Both the position numbers and the translations under genes were made by a program. Shown piece by piece: positions 1 to 7,818 of a DNA stretch of 19,013 bases. Source of the stretch: an uncultured bacterium (GTDB lineage: Bacteria; Cyanobacteriota; Vampirovibrionia; Gastranaerophilales; Gastranaerophilaceae); the NCBI GenBank assembly GCA_902489575.1, contig CABUAQ010000032.1, forward strand, positions 1 through 19,013, in the 5' to 3' direction. The notes below the pieces were generated by a model. The model saw nothing but the letters and a program-made list of their open reading frames with translations. It was not told the origin of the DNA and searched no databases. Numbering within the stretch: the stretch's first letter is position 1; each line of letters opens with the position of its first letter.

Positions 1-37
1 TATATCTATAATAATACAAAATTGAGAAAATTTAAAG

Positions 38-388
38 ATGCTAACTCTATTTTTTACAATAACATTTATCGCAGAATTAATCGTAGCAGGCTGGGTAATC
101 TCATGGATACTCAGATTCGATAAAATAATCTGCCAAACAAATTTGCAAGTTACACAGCAGCGGGTAGAACTCGTGAGTAAAATGAACTGTGCTAAAACAA
201 GTATCAATAAAACATTAACTGCATTAAACAACTTCGTTACATTTATAAACGACAAAAAATGTGAATGCAAAAAAGCATTTGAAACCAATATTATAACTTC
301 AATTTTGTGCCTGATACTAAAACTTCCGTTCAAACAAATACTTTCAGCACTTGAAGTAATATTAACAATAAAAAAAATACTACGCTAA
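38..388 (+). CDS. small membrane protein of unknown function
   Basis: I do not recognise a family in this 116-residue protein. It has an N-terminal membrane segment at about residues 3-25, a polar middle (about 28-82) that looks helical and carries a CEC pair near residue 75, and a hydrophobic stretch at about 83-115 ending in a basic tail. That fits an inner-membrane protein with one or two membrane passes. An in-frame TGA at 23-25 supports the ATG at 38. The ribosome binding site is weak (GAGAAAA). A TATAAT at 7-12 could be the -10 of its own promoter, with the -35 outside the window. It converges on the prepilin-like gene and shares its terminator. The helical, membrane-anchored layout resembles the DUF948 and YtxH proteins further right, but I see no sequence match. 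Confidence 0.65.
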   Translation: MLTLFFTITFIAELIVAGWVISWILRFDKIICQTNLQVTQQRVELVSKMNCAKTSINKTLTALNNFVTFINDKKCECKKAFETNIITSILCLILKLPFKQILSALEVILTIKKILR

Positions 389-417
389 AAAAGGAAGCTT
401 TATAAGCTTCCTTTTTT
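387..417. terminator. bidirectional rho-independent terminator
   Basis: GGAAGCTT (393-400) pairs with AAGCTTCC (404-411) around a three-base loop. The stem is flanked by an A-run on the left and a T-run on the right, so it has a U-tract in both directions. It lies between convergent genes ending at 388 and 425 and can end both. Confidence 0.9.
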
Positions 418-424
418 CCATACG

Positions 425-1615
425 TTATTTATACCTAACAGCCCAATTAATGTTATTATATCTGGTTTTATTCGTTTCCCCATCCTTTTTGAATACGAAA
501 GAGGAACCGGAAGCGTTGATCCCGCTGCCGACACGATAGCCGCAGTTAGCATCAGTATTTTCAGAAGTTTTCTCAATAGGGAAATAATATGTTGCACCAT
601 TACTCAAAATCATGGATTTAACCTGAGAAGACGACATCATACCTGAGTACTTACCACTACAGAAAATATAAATTGGCGGCGGATCAGCCGGCAATGATGT
701 TATTTTATTCCCGTCCTTTGTCGGATAAGTATAACTAGGTCTTGTATAAGGCTTACAATTATCCCTGATATAACAAGAACTTGGCAGTGTATCAATAATA
801 AGTTCAAGATCAGCGGCACAGCCAGGTAAATTATCAAACTTAGGCACTCTGCAGCAAGGATCTTCAACACTTAAAATCAAACCTTTATCAAGTTTCAATT
901 GACAGCAGTCATCAGAATCATCACCCACAATACAAGGGTTATCATACGGAACTTCAATATTCGGATTTTGCTCTGTTGCTACATCTCCGCCTTGAGATAA
1001 ATTCGTACCGGAAGAAACAAACTTTACAGTTCCCAAAGTAAATGTACGCAAATCGCGCCCGAGAACATTTGGCTTTTTAGGTCCGTTCAAATCAATAACA
1101 CCTCTTGCACTTGCCCCGCCAATTTGAGGTTTGAGACATATTGAAACTCCATTCTTCAACAATGCACAAGCTCCGGACAATTCATTTTCAAGCATATATT
1201 CAGCCTTAGATTTGCCTGCCTCGTATGAATAGTACGTTTCACCAAATCCTTCAGACAGAACCTTGTTTTTATTTGTATTGAAATCACCCAAATACTTCGC
1301 AACTCTCAGGTACTTTTTCATAAACAGACCCGACGAATCCTCGTATGAAGATGGAACAGCATCCAAATACATCATTGTATCACCAAAATTAGCTTTATTT
1401 TCATTTATAGCCAATCCGTTAATTGCTGCCGCAATAGTGTCAAGCTGTCTGCGTTCCTGCGCATCCAGCCCGGCAATTGAGTAATGTGTAATAACAGCAG
1501 GCAATACAAGTGCAGCAATAATCCCGACAATTGCAACAGCTAAAAGAACCTCTGTAAGAGTAAAGCCCCGTTTAATCCCGCTGCTCGCTTTTAATAAGCA
1601 TTTATCTAATACCAC
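425..1615 (-). CDS. long Cys-rich prepilin-like (type IV pilin / pseudopilin) protein
   Basis: The N-terminus is a class III signal: basic residues, KRG, then FTLTEVLLAV. This predicts prepilin-peptidase cleavage after Gly17 and methylation of Phe18, with the conserved Glu at +5 (E22). A hydrophobic helix runs to about residue 46. The 396-residue length is well above a typical pilin. The globular part carries 12 cysteines, including two CC pairs (237-238 and 254-255), which suggests a disulfide-bonded exported domain. The start is GTG at 1615, nine bases after AAGGAG; no ATG exists before the signal. No other type IV pilus gene (ATPase, platform, peptidase) is nearby, so it is an orphan. It may be a minor pilin, a pseudopilin or a surface protein assembled by distant machinery. 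The family assignment of the N-terminus is firm; the role is not. Confidence 0.88.
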   Translation of the reverse strand: MVLDKCLLKASSGIKRGFTLTEVLLAVAIVGIIAALVLPAVITHYSIAGLDAQERRQLDTIAAAINGLAINENKANFGDTMMYLDAVPSSYEDSSGLFMKKYLRVAKYLGDFNTNKNKVLSEGFGETYYSYEAGKSKAEYMLENELSGACALLKNGVSICLKPQIGGASARGVIDLNGPKKPNVLGRDLRTFTLGTVKFVSSGTNLSQGGDVATEQNPNIEVPYDNPCIVGDDSDDCCQLKLDKGLILSVEDPCCRVPKFDNLPGCAADLELIIDTLPSSCYIRDNCKPYTRPSYTYPTKDGNKITSLPADPPPIYIFCSGKYSGMMSSSQVKSMILSNGATYYFPIEKTSENTDANCGYRVGSGINASGSSFVFKKDGETNKTRYNNINWAVRYK

Positions 1616-1659
1616 TATTTATAACTCCTTATATCCTCTTAATCAATATCCCTATAATA

Positions 1660-1688
1660 ATTATAACAGCATGCTGCACTTTTTGCAA
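1660..1688 (-). promoter_or_regulatory. sigma70-type promoter of the prepilin-like gene
   Basis: On the minus strand TTGCAA (1683-1688) is followed after 17 bases by TATAAT (1660-1665). A TG one base before the -10 makes it an extended -10. The GTG start lies about 45 bases downstream. Confidence 0.72.
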
Positions 1689-1761
1689 TAACACATAAAA
1701 ACTCAAGCGTTCATCCACAAAAAGTTTATAAATTATCACACACTCAGACGATATTTATATC

Positions 1762-1790
1762 TTGAATTTCACAAAAAAACATGTTACAAT
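1762..1790 (+). promoter_or_regulatory. sigma70-type promoter of the ytxH-DUF948-ytxH unit
   Basis: TTGAAT (1762-1767), a 17-base spacer and TACAAT (1785-1790), with TG one base upstream of the -10. It lies 33 bases before the first ATG. It is divergent from the prepilin promoter, with about 73 bp between the two -35 boxes. Confidence 0.75.
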
Positions 1791-1823
1791 TATGAAGAAA
1801 TTTGAAAGACGAGGTTTACAACT

Positions 1824-2153
1824 ATGAGTAAAAACAAATCATTTATGTTTGCAATGGGTGTTATTGCAGGCGTTGTAGGCGGCATTGTTGCAGGCGTTTT
1901 ATATGCTCCTAAGCCCGGGGAAGAATCAAGAAAAGAGCTTAAAGACGCTGTTTGCGATATATACGACAAACACGCTCCGCAGATTGAAGAAGCTAAAAAA
2001 CAAGCTCTTGAATCAATTGACCTTATGAAATACAAATTGGAAAGACAGTTCCGCAAATTAAATAATTCCGTTAAATCTAAGAAAATGCAAAAAGCTAAAG
2101 AATTGGAAGACGTTGAAAACGGACAAGAAAACGAAAACGAGTTTGATTACTAA
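1824..2153 (+). CDS. YtxH-domain small membrane protein (first copy)
   Basis: The 109-residue protein starts with a glycine-rich membrane segment (about 7-27) followed by the YtxH signature Y-A-P-K-x-G-E-E-S-R. A long charged helix (about 35-90) and an acidic tail follow. YtxH proteins are membrane-anchored helical proteins linked in Bacillus to general stress; their biochemical activity is not known. The ATG at 1824 follows GACGAGG by nine bases. It is first in a three-gene unit with a DUF948 protein and a second YtxH. The tail differs from the second copy, so they are diverged paralogues and not a recent duplication. Confidence 0.88.
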   Translation: MSKNKSFMFAMGVIAGVVGGIVAGVLYAPKPGEESRKELKDAVCDIYDKHAPQIEEAKKQALESIDLMKYKLERQFRKLNNSVKSKKMQKAKELEDVENGQENENEFDY

Positions 2154-2172
2154 ACAGTAAAGGAATAAAAAA

Positions 2173-2538
2173 ATGGATATTGAAATTTCACAAATCATTC
2201 TAAACAACGGCTTAACATTTCTGGCTGTGGTTACTGCTATTGTCCTTGGTGTTGTTGGATATTTTCTGGTAAAACTTATCATGGATTTGTCAGTACTTGC
2301 AAAAAATGTCAACGAAACATCTCTGATTCTTAATACAGAATTAAAACCTACACTTAAAGAATTAAATGAAACAATGCACTCAATCAACACTATCATCCAA
2401 AACACGGATGAAGGTGTAGGTAATGTAAAAACAAGTCTTGAAAATGCAATCACTAAAACTAAAGCTTTCTCAGAAAGCCTTTTAGGGGGATTCTTGAAAG
2501 GTTTTATGACGGTATTTTCTTTCATTAGAAAAAAATAA
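2173..2538 (+). CDS. DUF948-family membrane protein
   Basis: This 121-residue protein has an N-terminal membrane segment (about 13-36) followed by a long helical, Asn/Thr-rich region (about 40-98) of the kind found in DUF948 proteins and resembling methyl-accepting-protein coiled coils. A glycine- and aromatic-containing segment (about 103-118) and basic residues close it. It begins 19 bases after the first ytxH stop, behind AAAGGAATA. DUF948 and YtxH genes are neighbours in Bacillus (ytxG-ytxH), so the context agrees with the call. Function is unknown; a membrane-associated envelope or stress role is an inference from the neighbours. Confidence 0.8.
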   Translation: MDIEISQIILNNGLTFLAVVTAIVLGVVGYFLVKLIMDLSVLAKNVNETSLILNTELKPTLKELNETMHSINTIIQNTDEGVGNVKTSLENAITKTKAFSESLLGGFLKGFMTVFSFIRKK

Positions 2539-2549
2539 AACATTTAGGG

Positions 2550-2563
2550 AATGTAATTACATT
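2550..2563. repeat. 14-bp perfect palindrome in the DUF948-ytxH gap
   Basis: AATGTAATTACATT is a perfect inverted repeat in the 73-bp gap between the DUF948 gene and the second ytxH. With no T-run after it, it is not a terminator. It could be an operator acting on an internal promoter; I see no strong promoter beside it. Confidence 0.5.
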
Positions 2564-2611
2564 TAATCAGATTTAAAATTATGTGAGACCAATTTAAAGG
2601 AGAATAAAAAT

Positions 2612-2926
2612 ATGTCAGTATCAAGATTTATAGCAGGATTTGTTGTAGGCGGCGCAATCGGGGCTATTGCAGGTATTCTGCTTGCTCCAAAATCAGGTGA
2701 AGAAACGAGAAAAATTCTTGCAGATACCGCTCAGGACATGGCAAGAAGAGCTGATGAAACAGCCAAACAAATCCAGGTTAAAGCAGATGACGCAGTTTCA
2801 GACCTTCAAAAAAAAGGCGAAGAAATAAAAGAAAAGCTTCAGGACTTAATGGCGAAACAAAAAGAAGCAAAAGCTGATTCTAAAAAAAATAAAGAAGAAG
2901 ATGATGATGACAAAGACGAAGAGTAA
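2612..2926 (+). CDS. YtxH-domain small membrane protein (second copy)
   Basis: The 104-residue protein has a glycine-rich membrane segment (about 5-24) and the YtxH hallmark L-A-P-K-S-G-E-E-T-R. A heptad-like charged helix (about 30-90) follows, then a very acidic tail of Asp, Glu and Lys. A strong AAAGGAG site precedes the ATG. It is closer to the textbook YtxH pattern than the first copy. It is last in its unit: a terminator lies at 2959. The larger gap upstream (73 bp) allows separate control. The low-complexity acidic tail could bind cations or basic proteins, but this is only inference. Confidence 0.88.
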   Translation: MSVSRFIAGFVVGGAIGAIAGILLAPKSGEETRKILADTAQDMARRADETAKQIQVKADDAVSDLQKKGEEIKEKLQDLMAKQKEAKADSKKNKEEDDDDKDEE

Positions 2927-2958
2927 TCATTAATGTCTTATTTAAGTTGTATCTAAGG

Positions 2959-2984
2959 AGAGGTCGCGTATGCGGCCTCTTTTT
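2959..2984 (+). terminator. rho-independent terminator after the ytxH unit
   Basis: AGAGGTCGC (2959-2967) pairs with GCGGCCTCT (2972-2980) with one G-T pair and a GTAT loop, followed by TTTT. Confidence 0.88.
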
Positions 2985-3079
2985 GAGTACTTGTAAAAAA
3001 ACCGGATTCTTAGGACTTGAAAAATTTTTAATAAGTTATAAAATTGATATATAAATCGTAATTAAAGTAGGATAAATAT

Positions 3080-5314
3080 ATGATTAAAAACGAATATTTA
3101 GATAGGATGAAAGAATTCATTACTTCATCTGTATTTGTAAAAGTAACATACTTAATTACTTTTACCTTTTTGGTTACAGCAATTATTGCTTCGCAAAATT
3201 TCTTTTTCCAAAGCATCATAGATAACGGAATAAGCCAAAAGGATATTATCGCTCAAAAAACACTTACCGTTGAAGACGTAAAAAGAACAGAGCAACATAA
3301 GCGTGAAGTTGCCCAAAAAATTGAACCTATATTAGTTCCTGCAGAAGACGATTTTATTAAATCAAATCTGGACACAATCCAGAATTCAGTATTACAGATA
3401 AGAAAAAAAACAACAACCGAAAAAGAAAAAATTGATGAATTAAATATTCTTTTTGATTTGTCAGATAATCCTAAAAAAGATTTTATTATAGATTTCTTGT
3501 TACATGTTGATGAACCCAGTCTAAAAGAAGCTTTTGACAAAGCATCACTATCTTTGGTAAACATCCTCCAAAAGGGTATCACCGAAAAAGACTACGAAAA
3601 AGATAATATCACAAATCTTATCAAAAATAATCTCGTAACAAACATTTCAAAAAGACAGATTTCAGTAATAACAGCAATGCTTGAACAGGTTATTGTACCA
3701 AACCTTGTCGTCGATGATGCTGCAACTGAAATTGCAAAGATGAACGCTCAAGATTCAGTAAAACCGTATAAAGTTACCTTTCAAAAGGGTGAAAAAATTG
3801 TATTTGAAGGTGAACCGGTAACTCGCCTGAAACGAGATGCGCTCAGAGAAGCCGGTTACAACGTTTATGAATTAAACTGGCAAGGTATTTTGTCAGTATA
3901 CATCCTTGTTTTACTTGTAACTATGATATTTCTCTCTTATTTAAAATCTTTTGAAAAAAATTTCTTAGAACCAAGATTTATGTCTTTAACAGGAATGCTT
4001 GTTTTACTCACAAGTGTTGTTGCAGTTATCTTGCCAACGGGCTCATCACCTTACATATTACCAATACCCGGAGTAATAATTATTTCTGCAATATTTTTAA
4101 GTCCGAGAATTTCTTTTTTATTGACAAGTTTGCTGCTGATAATTTTAACTGTCGGTATGCAATATGAGGCCCAGTTTATTATAATATTCATCATATTATC
4201 GCTTATCGGAATGATAACAATATCACGCATCCGCTACACAAGACGCTTTGACCTTATTAAAGTGGGGTTCAATCTTGGTGTCGCAGGACTTCTGATAATG
4301 CTCAGTTTGTACTTCATAGATAAGTGCTTAATTGATGTAAGTAACGATTTAATTATCAAAAATTGTTTCTATATATTTACAAACGGACTTGTAAGTTCAA
4401 TTGTAGTACTTGGGGCCTCTCCGTTATTGGAAAGCACTTTCCATATAATTACACCATACGGTTTAGCTGAACTTGGAGACCATAACCAGCCGCTTCTAAA
4501 AAGATTACAAATGGAAGCACCCGGTACATACCACCATAGTTTAATGGTATCAACACTTTGTGAAGCTGCAGCAGAAGCAATTGGCGCAAACCCGATTCTA
4601 GCAAGAGTTGGAGCATTTTATCACGATATAGGAAAACTAAAACGTCCGTTATTCTTTGTCGAAAACCAATCCTATTTCAGTATTGAAAACCCTCATAATA
4701 AACTTAATCCGAGATTAAGTAAAATGGTAATCACAGCACACCCGAAAGATGGTCTGGAAATAGCGAAGAAAAATGGACTGCCTTCTGTTATTTGCGACTT
4801 CATAATGCAGCACCACGGCGAAGGGATTGCAAAATATTTCTATAATCAAGCTGTTCAAGAAGAAGGAATTGAAAATGTTAAAGAAGAACAATTCCGCTAT
4901 ACAGGGCCAAAACCAAACACAAAAGAAACCGCTATTTTAATGCTTGCCGATGCTGTTGAATCAGCGGTAAGAGCAATGAAAGGCGCAACGGCAGATGAAA
5001 TAGAAAATATTATTGATAAAATTATTGTTGAACGATTAAATGATGGTCAACTTGCAGACAGTCCGCTAACATTAAAAGATATTAAAGTTATAGCACTTAC
5101 ATTCAGCAGAATACTAAGAGGTATGCAGCATAACAGAATAAAATATCAAGAAAACATAGCTGAAGAATTTGATAAAAATAAAATCGAATTACCAAATAAG
5201 CTTCTTGATGAAGACTTTGAAAAGAAAATTAAAGAACTTGAAGAATCAAAGAATATTAAGCAGGCAAAAATTGAACCGGAAATAAAATCCGAACAAGATC
5301 AAAACGATAATTGA
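3080..5314 (+). CDS. pgpH: 7TM HD-family phosphodiesterase (PgpH/YqfF type)
   Basis: The 744-residue protein has the complete PgpH layout. A membrane anchor lies at about 20-43, an extracytoplasmic 7TMR-HDED-type domain at about 45-265, a block of seven membrane segments at about 268-450, and a cytoplasmic HD domain at about 480-680. The metal ligands of the family are visible: H485 or H486, the HDIG motif H515-D516-I-G, H554, H578-H579, and D624. In Listeria the homologue hydrolyses cyclic di-AMP, which controls turgor, potassium and wall balance, so this is the likely reaction. The tail (about 705-744) is acidic and lysine-rich. The ATG at 3080 follows AGTAGGA by seven bases. ybeY begins 23 bases downstream and dgkA overlaps ybeY, an order known from Firmicutes and cyanobacteria. 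I saw no diadenylate cyclase gene in the window. Confidence 0.93.
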   Translation: MIKNEYLDRMKEFITSSVFVKVTYLITFTFLVTAIIASQNFFFQSIIDNGISQKDIIAQKTLTVEDVKRTEQHKREVAQKIEPILVPAEDDFIKSNLDTIQNSVLQIRKKTTTEKEKIDELNILFDLSDNPKKDFIIDFLLHVDEPSLKEAFDKASLSLVNILQKGITEKDYEKDNITNLIKNNLVTNISKRQISVITAMLEQVIVPNLVVDDAATEIAKMNAQDSVKPYKVTFQKGEKIVFEGEPVTRLKRDALREAGYNVYELNWQGILSVYILVLLVTMIFLSYLKSFEKNFLEPRFMSLTGMLVLLTSVVAVILPTGSSPYILPIPGVIIISAIFLSPRISFLLTSLLLIILTVGMQYEAQFIIIFIILSLIGMITISRIRYTRRFDLIKVGFNLGVAGLLIMLSLYFIDKCLIDVSNDLIIKNCFYIFTNGLVSSIVVLGASPLLESTFHIITPYGLAELGDHNQPLLKRLQMEAPGTYHHSLMVSTLCEAAAEAIGANPILARVGAFYHDIGKLKRPLFFVENQSYFSIENPHNKLNPRLSKMVITAHPKDGLEIAKKNGLPSVICDFIMQHHGEGIAKYFYNQAVQEEGIENVKEEQFRYTGPKPNTKETAILMLADAVESAVRAMKGATADEIENIIDKIIVERLNDGQLADSPLTLKDIKVIALTFSRILRGMQHNRIKYQENIAEEFDKNKIELPNKLLDEDFEKKIKELEESKNIKQAKIEPEIKSEQDQNDN

Positions 5315-5337
5315 AATTGGAATAAAAATAAGGATTT

Positions 5338-5856
5338 ATGACAGATATTAATGTATACATCGAAAATATATATCCAGACTGGCAAATAGAAACAGATAAA
5401 TTTGAAAAAATAACCAAAGATATTTTTCAGTTTTACATGAGCTGCCCTGATATAGTGGAAAACTGTTGCCTTAAAAATTGTAAATTTAATAAGGTATCGT
5501 TTGATTTTCTGTTTTGCAGCAGTGAAAAAACACACCAAATAAATAAGCAATACAGACAGAAAGACTATCCTGCAGATATTATAACATTTGCAGTGTTTGC
5601 AGACTCACCGGAAGATGAAAGATTTATCTTGGATATGGAAATTAATTTAGGAGAGATTATAATAGGATTAGATAAAGTAATTGACGAAGCAGATAAAAAA
5701 GAAATCTCTCAAGAAACCGAATTGATATTCCTGATAAGCCATGGCATACTACATTTATTAGGATTTGACCACCAGAATGAAGAAGATTTTCAAATTGTTA
5801 TTGCTCACCAAAAGCTGGCACTAAAAAGTATGGGTATAGATTATGACAAAATATAA
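5338..5856 (+). CDS. ybeY: endoribonuclease YbeY (16S rRNA maturation)
   Basis: The 172-residue protein ends in the zinc-binding signature of the family, S-H-G-I-L-H-L-L-G-F-D-H, with H135, H139 and H145 as the metal ligands. A YRQKDYPADIITF segment at about 72-84 matches the conserved Y-R-x-x-D-x-P-T-D-V-L-S-F block. YbeY is a single-strand-specific RNase that takes part in 3' maturation of 16S rRNA and in ribosome quality control. The start follows AAGGATTT closely (short spacing). The N-terminal 50 residues carry a local Cys cluster (C43, C44, C48) that is not a usual feature. Its last 14 bases overlap dgkA, so the two are probably translated together. Confidence 0.93.
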   Translation: MTDINVYIENIYPDWQIETDKFEKITKDIFQFYMSCPDIVENCCLKNCKFNKVSFDFLFCSSEKTHQINKQYRQKDYPADIITFAVFADSPEDERFILDMEINLGEIIIGLDKVIDEADKKEISQETELIFLISHGILHLLGFDHQNEEDFQIVIAHQKLALKSMGIDYDKI

Positions 5857-6226
5857 AAAACAAAATAACTTTAGATCAACTTTTAGAAATGCAAGAAAAG
5901 GCATGAGATTAACACTCAAGGCAGAAAAAAATGTCCGAATCCATTTATTTACATCTGTATTAGTATTAATGAGCGCACATTGCCTAAACTTTTCAATAAC
6001 AAAATTTTGTATTCTTTTATTAACAATAGCGGCAGTCATTTCTGCTGAAATGTTTAATTCTGCAATCGAATTCTCACTTGATGCAATTTTTCACAACAAA
6101 TACTCAAGAATGGTTGGAATGGCAAAAGATATTGCAGCAGGAGCAGTAATGATTGTAACAATAAGTGCAGTATTAATTGGCGTACTGTTATTCGCACCGC
6201 CGTTGATACAAATATTTTCAAGCTGA
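5843..6226 (+). CDS. dgkA: undecaprenol / diacylglycerol kinase (DgkA family)
   Basis: The 127-residue protein is a small integral membrane kinase with three hydrophobic segments (about 35-50, 53-70, 98-122). Family motifs are present: E28-K-N-x-R-I-H at the first helix, E69-x-x-N72-x-A-I-E76, and K95-D-x-A-A-G at 95-100. These form the ATP- and lipid-binding site of the homotrimer. Next to pgpH and ybeY, the expected substrate is undecaprenol as in Gram-positive DgkA; diacylglycerol, as in E. coli, cannot be excluded from sequence. The ATG lies inside the end of ybeY, which decides for coupled translation; the ribosome binding site is weak (GGGTATAG). A terminator follows 12 bases after the stop. 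Confidence 0.92.
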   Translation: MTKYKKQNNFRSTFRNARKGMRLTLKAEKNVRIHLFTSVLVLMSAHCLNFSITKFCILLLTIAAVISAEMFNSAIEFSLDAIFHNKYSRMVGMAKDIAAGAVMIVTISAVLIGVLLFAPPLIQIFSS

Positions 6227-6238
6227 TAAATAACAGAA

Positions 6239-6273
6239 AAGTCCTTACTAATTGTAAGGACTTGTTATCTTTT
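6239..6273. terminator. terminator between dgkA and the convergent small gene
   Basis: AAGTCCTTAC (6239-6248) pairs perfectly with GTAAGGACTT (6254-6263) around TAATT. A T-rich run follows on the plus strand, and TTTTCTGTT follows on the minus strand. It can end dgkA and also the minus-strand gene that stops at 6333. Confidence 0.8.
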
Positions 6274-6332
6274 ACCGAAAAGCTTTTATTATGACAAACT
6301 AATACAACCTTAGTTATTATACAGAACAGGAA

Positions 6333-6536
6333 TTAGTTATTACTTAACACAAGACGGAATGTTGCAAGGTTTTTGATAGCCAACATTGCATGTTTATTGT
6401 GCTGCTCCTCAGAAATATTAAAAATTCTGATAATTCTCTGAATTTCAGCTAAATCTTTGTGTGATTTAATCTTATACACATTTTCAATCGGGTCTGTGAT
6501 AACTGACATCAATGTGTTTAATTCCTGTTCTTTCAT
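6333..6536 (-). CDS. small cytosolic protein of unknown function (67 residues)
   Basis: I do not recognise a family. The protein is soluble, mostly helical in character, with charged residues spread along it and no cysteine or membrane segment. The case for a real gene is a good ribosome binding site (AGAGGA, seven bases before the ATG at 6536), ordinary amino-acid composition, and a terminator correctly placed beyond its stop at 6239-6263. It lies 113 bases beyond the end of the next small minus-strand gene, with no terminator visible in between, so the two may share a transcript. Confidence 0.68.
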   Translation of the reverse strand: MKEQELNTLMSVITDPIENVYKIKSHKDLAEIQRIIRIFNISEEQHNKHAMLAIKNLATFRLVLSNN

Positions 6537-6649
6537 TACTGTATCCTCTTTCCTATATACTCTTATATAAAGTATTTTTTTTTATGAGAATTGCCTTTTT
6601 AAAACCTTACATATTAACATATCTTTACAATAAAAAATTCATAAATCCT

Positions 6650-6910
6650 CTATGCAAGTACGTCAACATTTCTGGCACAAAATTCAGTAGTAGAATTAGG
6701 ATGGAGAAGACTATAAGGGCCATCGCCATAAATAGCGTGAGCGAAACTATCAACATAGTGTTCTGTGGGCACTGTATTTATGGACAAAGGATTCATACCG
6801 GCATTAAGAATTCTATAAAGAGCAACCTGACGTGACGGACTTGTATTATTATAGTCCGCAATTCCTGCAATCGGCACATTAGTATTTGATGTGGAGTAAA
6901 TTTGAACCAT
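6650..6910 (-). CDS. small protein of unknown function (86 residues)
   Basis: I do not recognise a family. The protein is soluble, rich in Asn, Ser, Thr and Pro, with a single Cys near the C-terminus and no signal peptide or membrane segment. AGGGAT lies four bases before the ATG at 6910, and a -10 box identical to consensus lies about 25 bases upstream. It starts just beyond the surE terminator, so it is likely its own unit. A plus-strand reading frame over the same bases has a Lys/Ile/Phe-rich composition typical of a chance frame in AT-rich DNA. The lack of a known family keeps confidence moderate. Confidence 0.55.
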   Translation of the reverse strand: MVQIYSTSNTNVPIAGIADYNNTSPSRQVALYRILNAGMNPLSINTVPTEHYVDSFAHAIYGDGPYSLLHPNSTTEFCARNVDVLA

Positions 6911-6934
6911 ATAAATCCCTATATCCCTATATAT

Positions 6935-6963
6935 ATTATAAACTATATATTTTAAAAATTAAA
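6935..6963 (-). promoter_or_regulatory. probable promoter of the 86-residue gene
   Basis: On the minus strand TATAAT (6935-6940) is a perfect -10; TTTAAT (6958-6963) 17 bases upstream is a weak -35. It lies directly after the surE terminator and ends about 24 bases before the ATG. Confidence 0.45.
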
Positions 6964-6972
6964 CCCTTAAAT

Positions 6973-7004
6973 AAAAAGATTATCGTAAATGCGATAATCT
7001 TTTT
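6973..7004 (-). terminator. rho-independent terminator of surE
   Basis: A perfect 13-bp stem pairs AAAAAGATTATCG (6973-6985) with CGATAATCTTTTT (6992-7004) around a six-base loop. On the minus strand it sits 20 bases after the surE stop and ends in a U-run. Confidence 0.87.
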
Positions 7005-7023
7005 CAAATTATACAGAAATCTA

Positions 7024-7818
7024 TTAATACCAATCACAATTTCCGGAGCCACACAGAATTTTGTCCAAGTCTGCCATAGTTTCTGTTCTGGTCATTTCAT
7101 ACGTAACAGGTGTAATTGAGATTTTATTATTACGAACGGCAGCCAAATCTGTCAAAGCATCCTCCGGCTCATTAATAAGTTCTCCCGCCATCCAATAATA
7201 TACTTTACCACGCGGATCAACTCTTTTTTCATAAGCATCAGTAAACATTTTTCGCCCCAACTCTGTAACAGCAACACCTGCAATATCATCAGAATCCAAT
7301 TTTGGGATATTTACATTCAATATGCATTTTTTAGGGAAATGAAATTCTTTTAATTTTTCTAAAAGAGAAGCAACAAAGCTTGCACTGAATTTAAAATCTT
7401 CATATTCTGCATTCATACTAGCAAGCGAAACAGCAATACTCGGAACACCAAGCATCGCACCTTCCATTGCACAACTAACAGTCCCTGAATACAAAATATC
7501 AGCGCCTAAATTGGGTCCATGATTAATTCCGGAGATAACAAAATCGGGTTTTTCATCAGGTTCTAATATAGCGCTGATACCGATTTTCACACAATCACCA
7601 GGTGTACCTGTTGTTACCCAGGTTCTTTTCGCACCATTTTTACCCTCATCAAGCTCTTCTACCCTTAGCGGAGTATGTAAAGTCAGAGAATGTCCTGCAG
7701 CACTTCTTTCCCTATCCGGCGCAATAACATAAACATTATGATATTTAGAAAGCTCCTCCGTTAACGCCCTAATCCCGTTAGCAGCAATCCCATCATCATT
7801 TGAAATTAAAATATTCAT
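7024..7818 (-). CDS. surE: 5'/3'-nucleotidase SurE
   Basis: The 264-residue protein is a full-length SurE, a divalent-metal-dependent nucleoside monophosphatase of the cytoplasm, linked to survival in stationary phase. The N-terminus carries ISNDDG with the metal ligands D8 and D9. A-P-D-R-E-R-S-A-A-G holds S39, and S-G-I-N-H-G-x-N-L-G holds N99, the fourth ligand. The conserved Y-S-G-T-V-x-x-A-M-E-G follows. The last residues (CGSGNCDWY) include two Cys that are not part of the catalytic core. The ATG at 7818 follows AAAGG by eight bases. It is transcribed alone, away from the small-RNA and SLH region, and ends at its own terminator. A weak -10 (TATACT at 7854-7859) could serve it; no matching -35 is clear. 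Confidence 0.95.
   Translation of the reverse strand: MNILISNDDGIAANGIRALTEELSKYHNVYVIAPDRERSAAGHSLTLHTPLRVEELDEGKNGAKRTWVTTGTPGDCVKIGISAILEPDEKPDFVISGINHGPNLGADILYSGTVSCAMEGAMLGVPSIAVSLASMNAEYEDFKFSASFVASLLEKLKEFHFPKKCILNVNIPKLDSDDIAGVAVTELGRKMFTDAYEKRVDPRGKVYYWMAGELINEPEDALTDLAAVRNNKISITPVTYEMTRTETMADLDKILCGSGNCDWY

Noticed and set aside
3017..3045. Promoter TTGAAA / TATAAA before pgpH
   Set aside because: The spacing is only 14 bases, too short for a sigma70 promoter; other pairings are no better. pgpH must have a promoter here, but I cannot fix it.
6512..6835. Plus-strand reading frame over the two small minus-strand genes
   Set aside because: Lys/Ile/Phe-rich chance composition, no ribosome binding site, and it overlaps better supported frames on the other strand.
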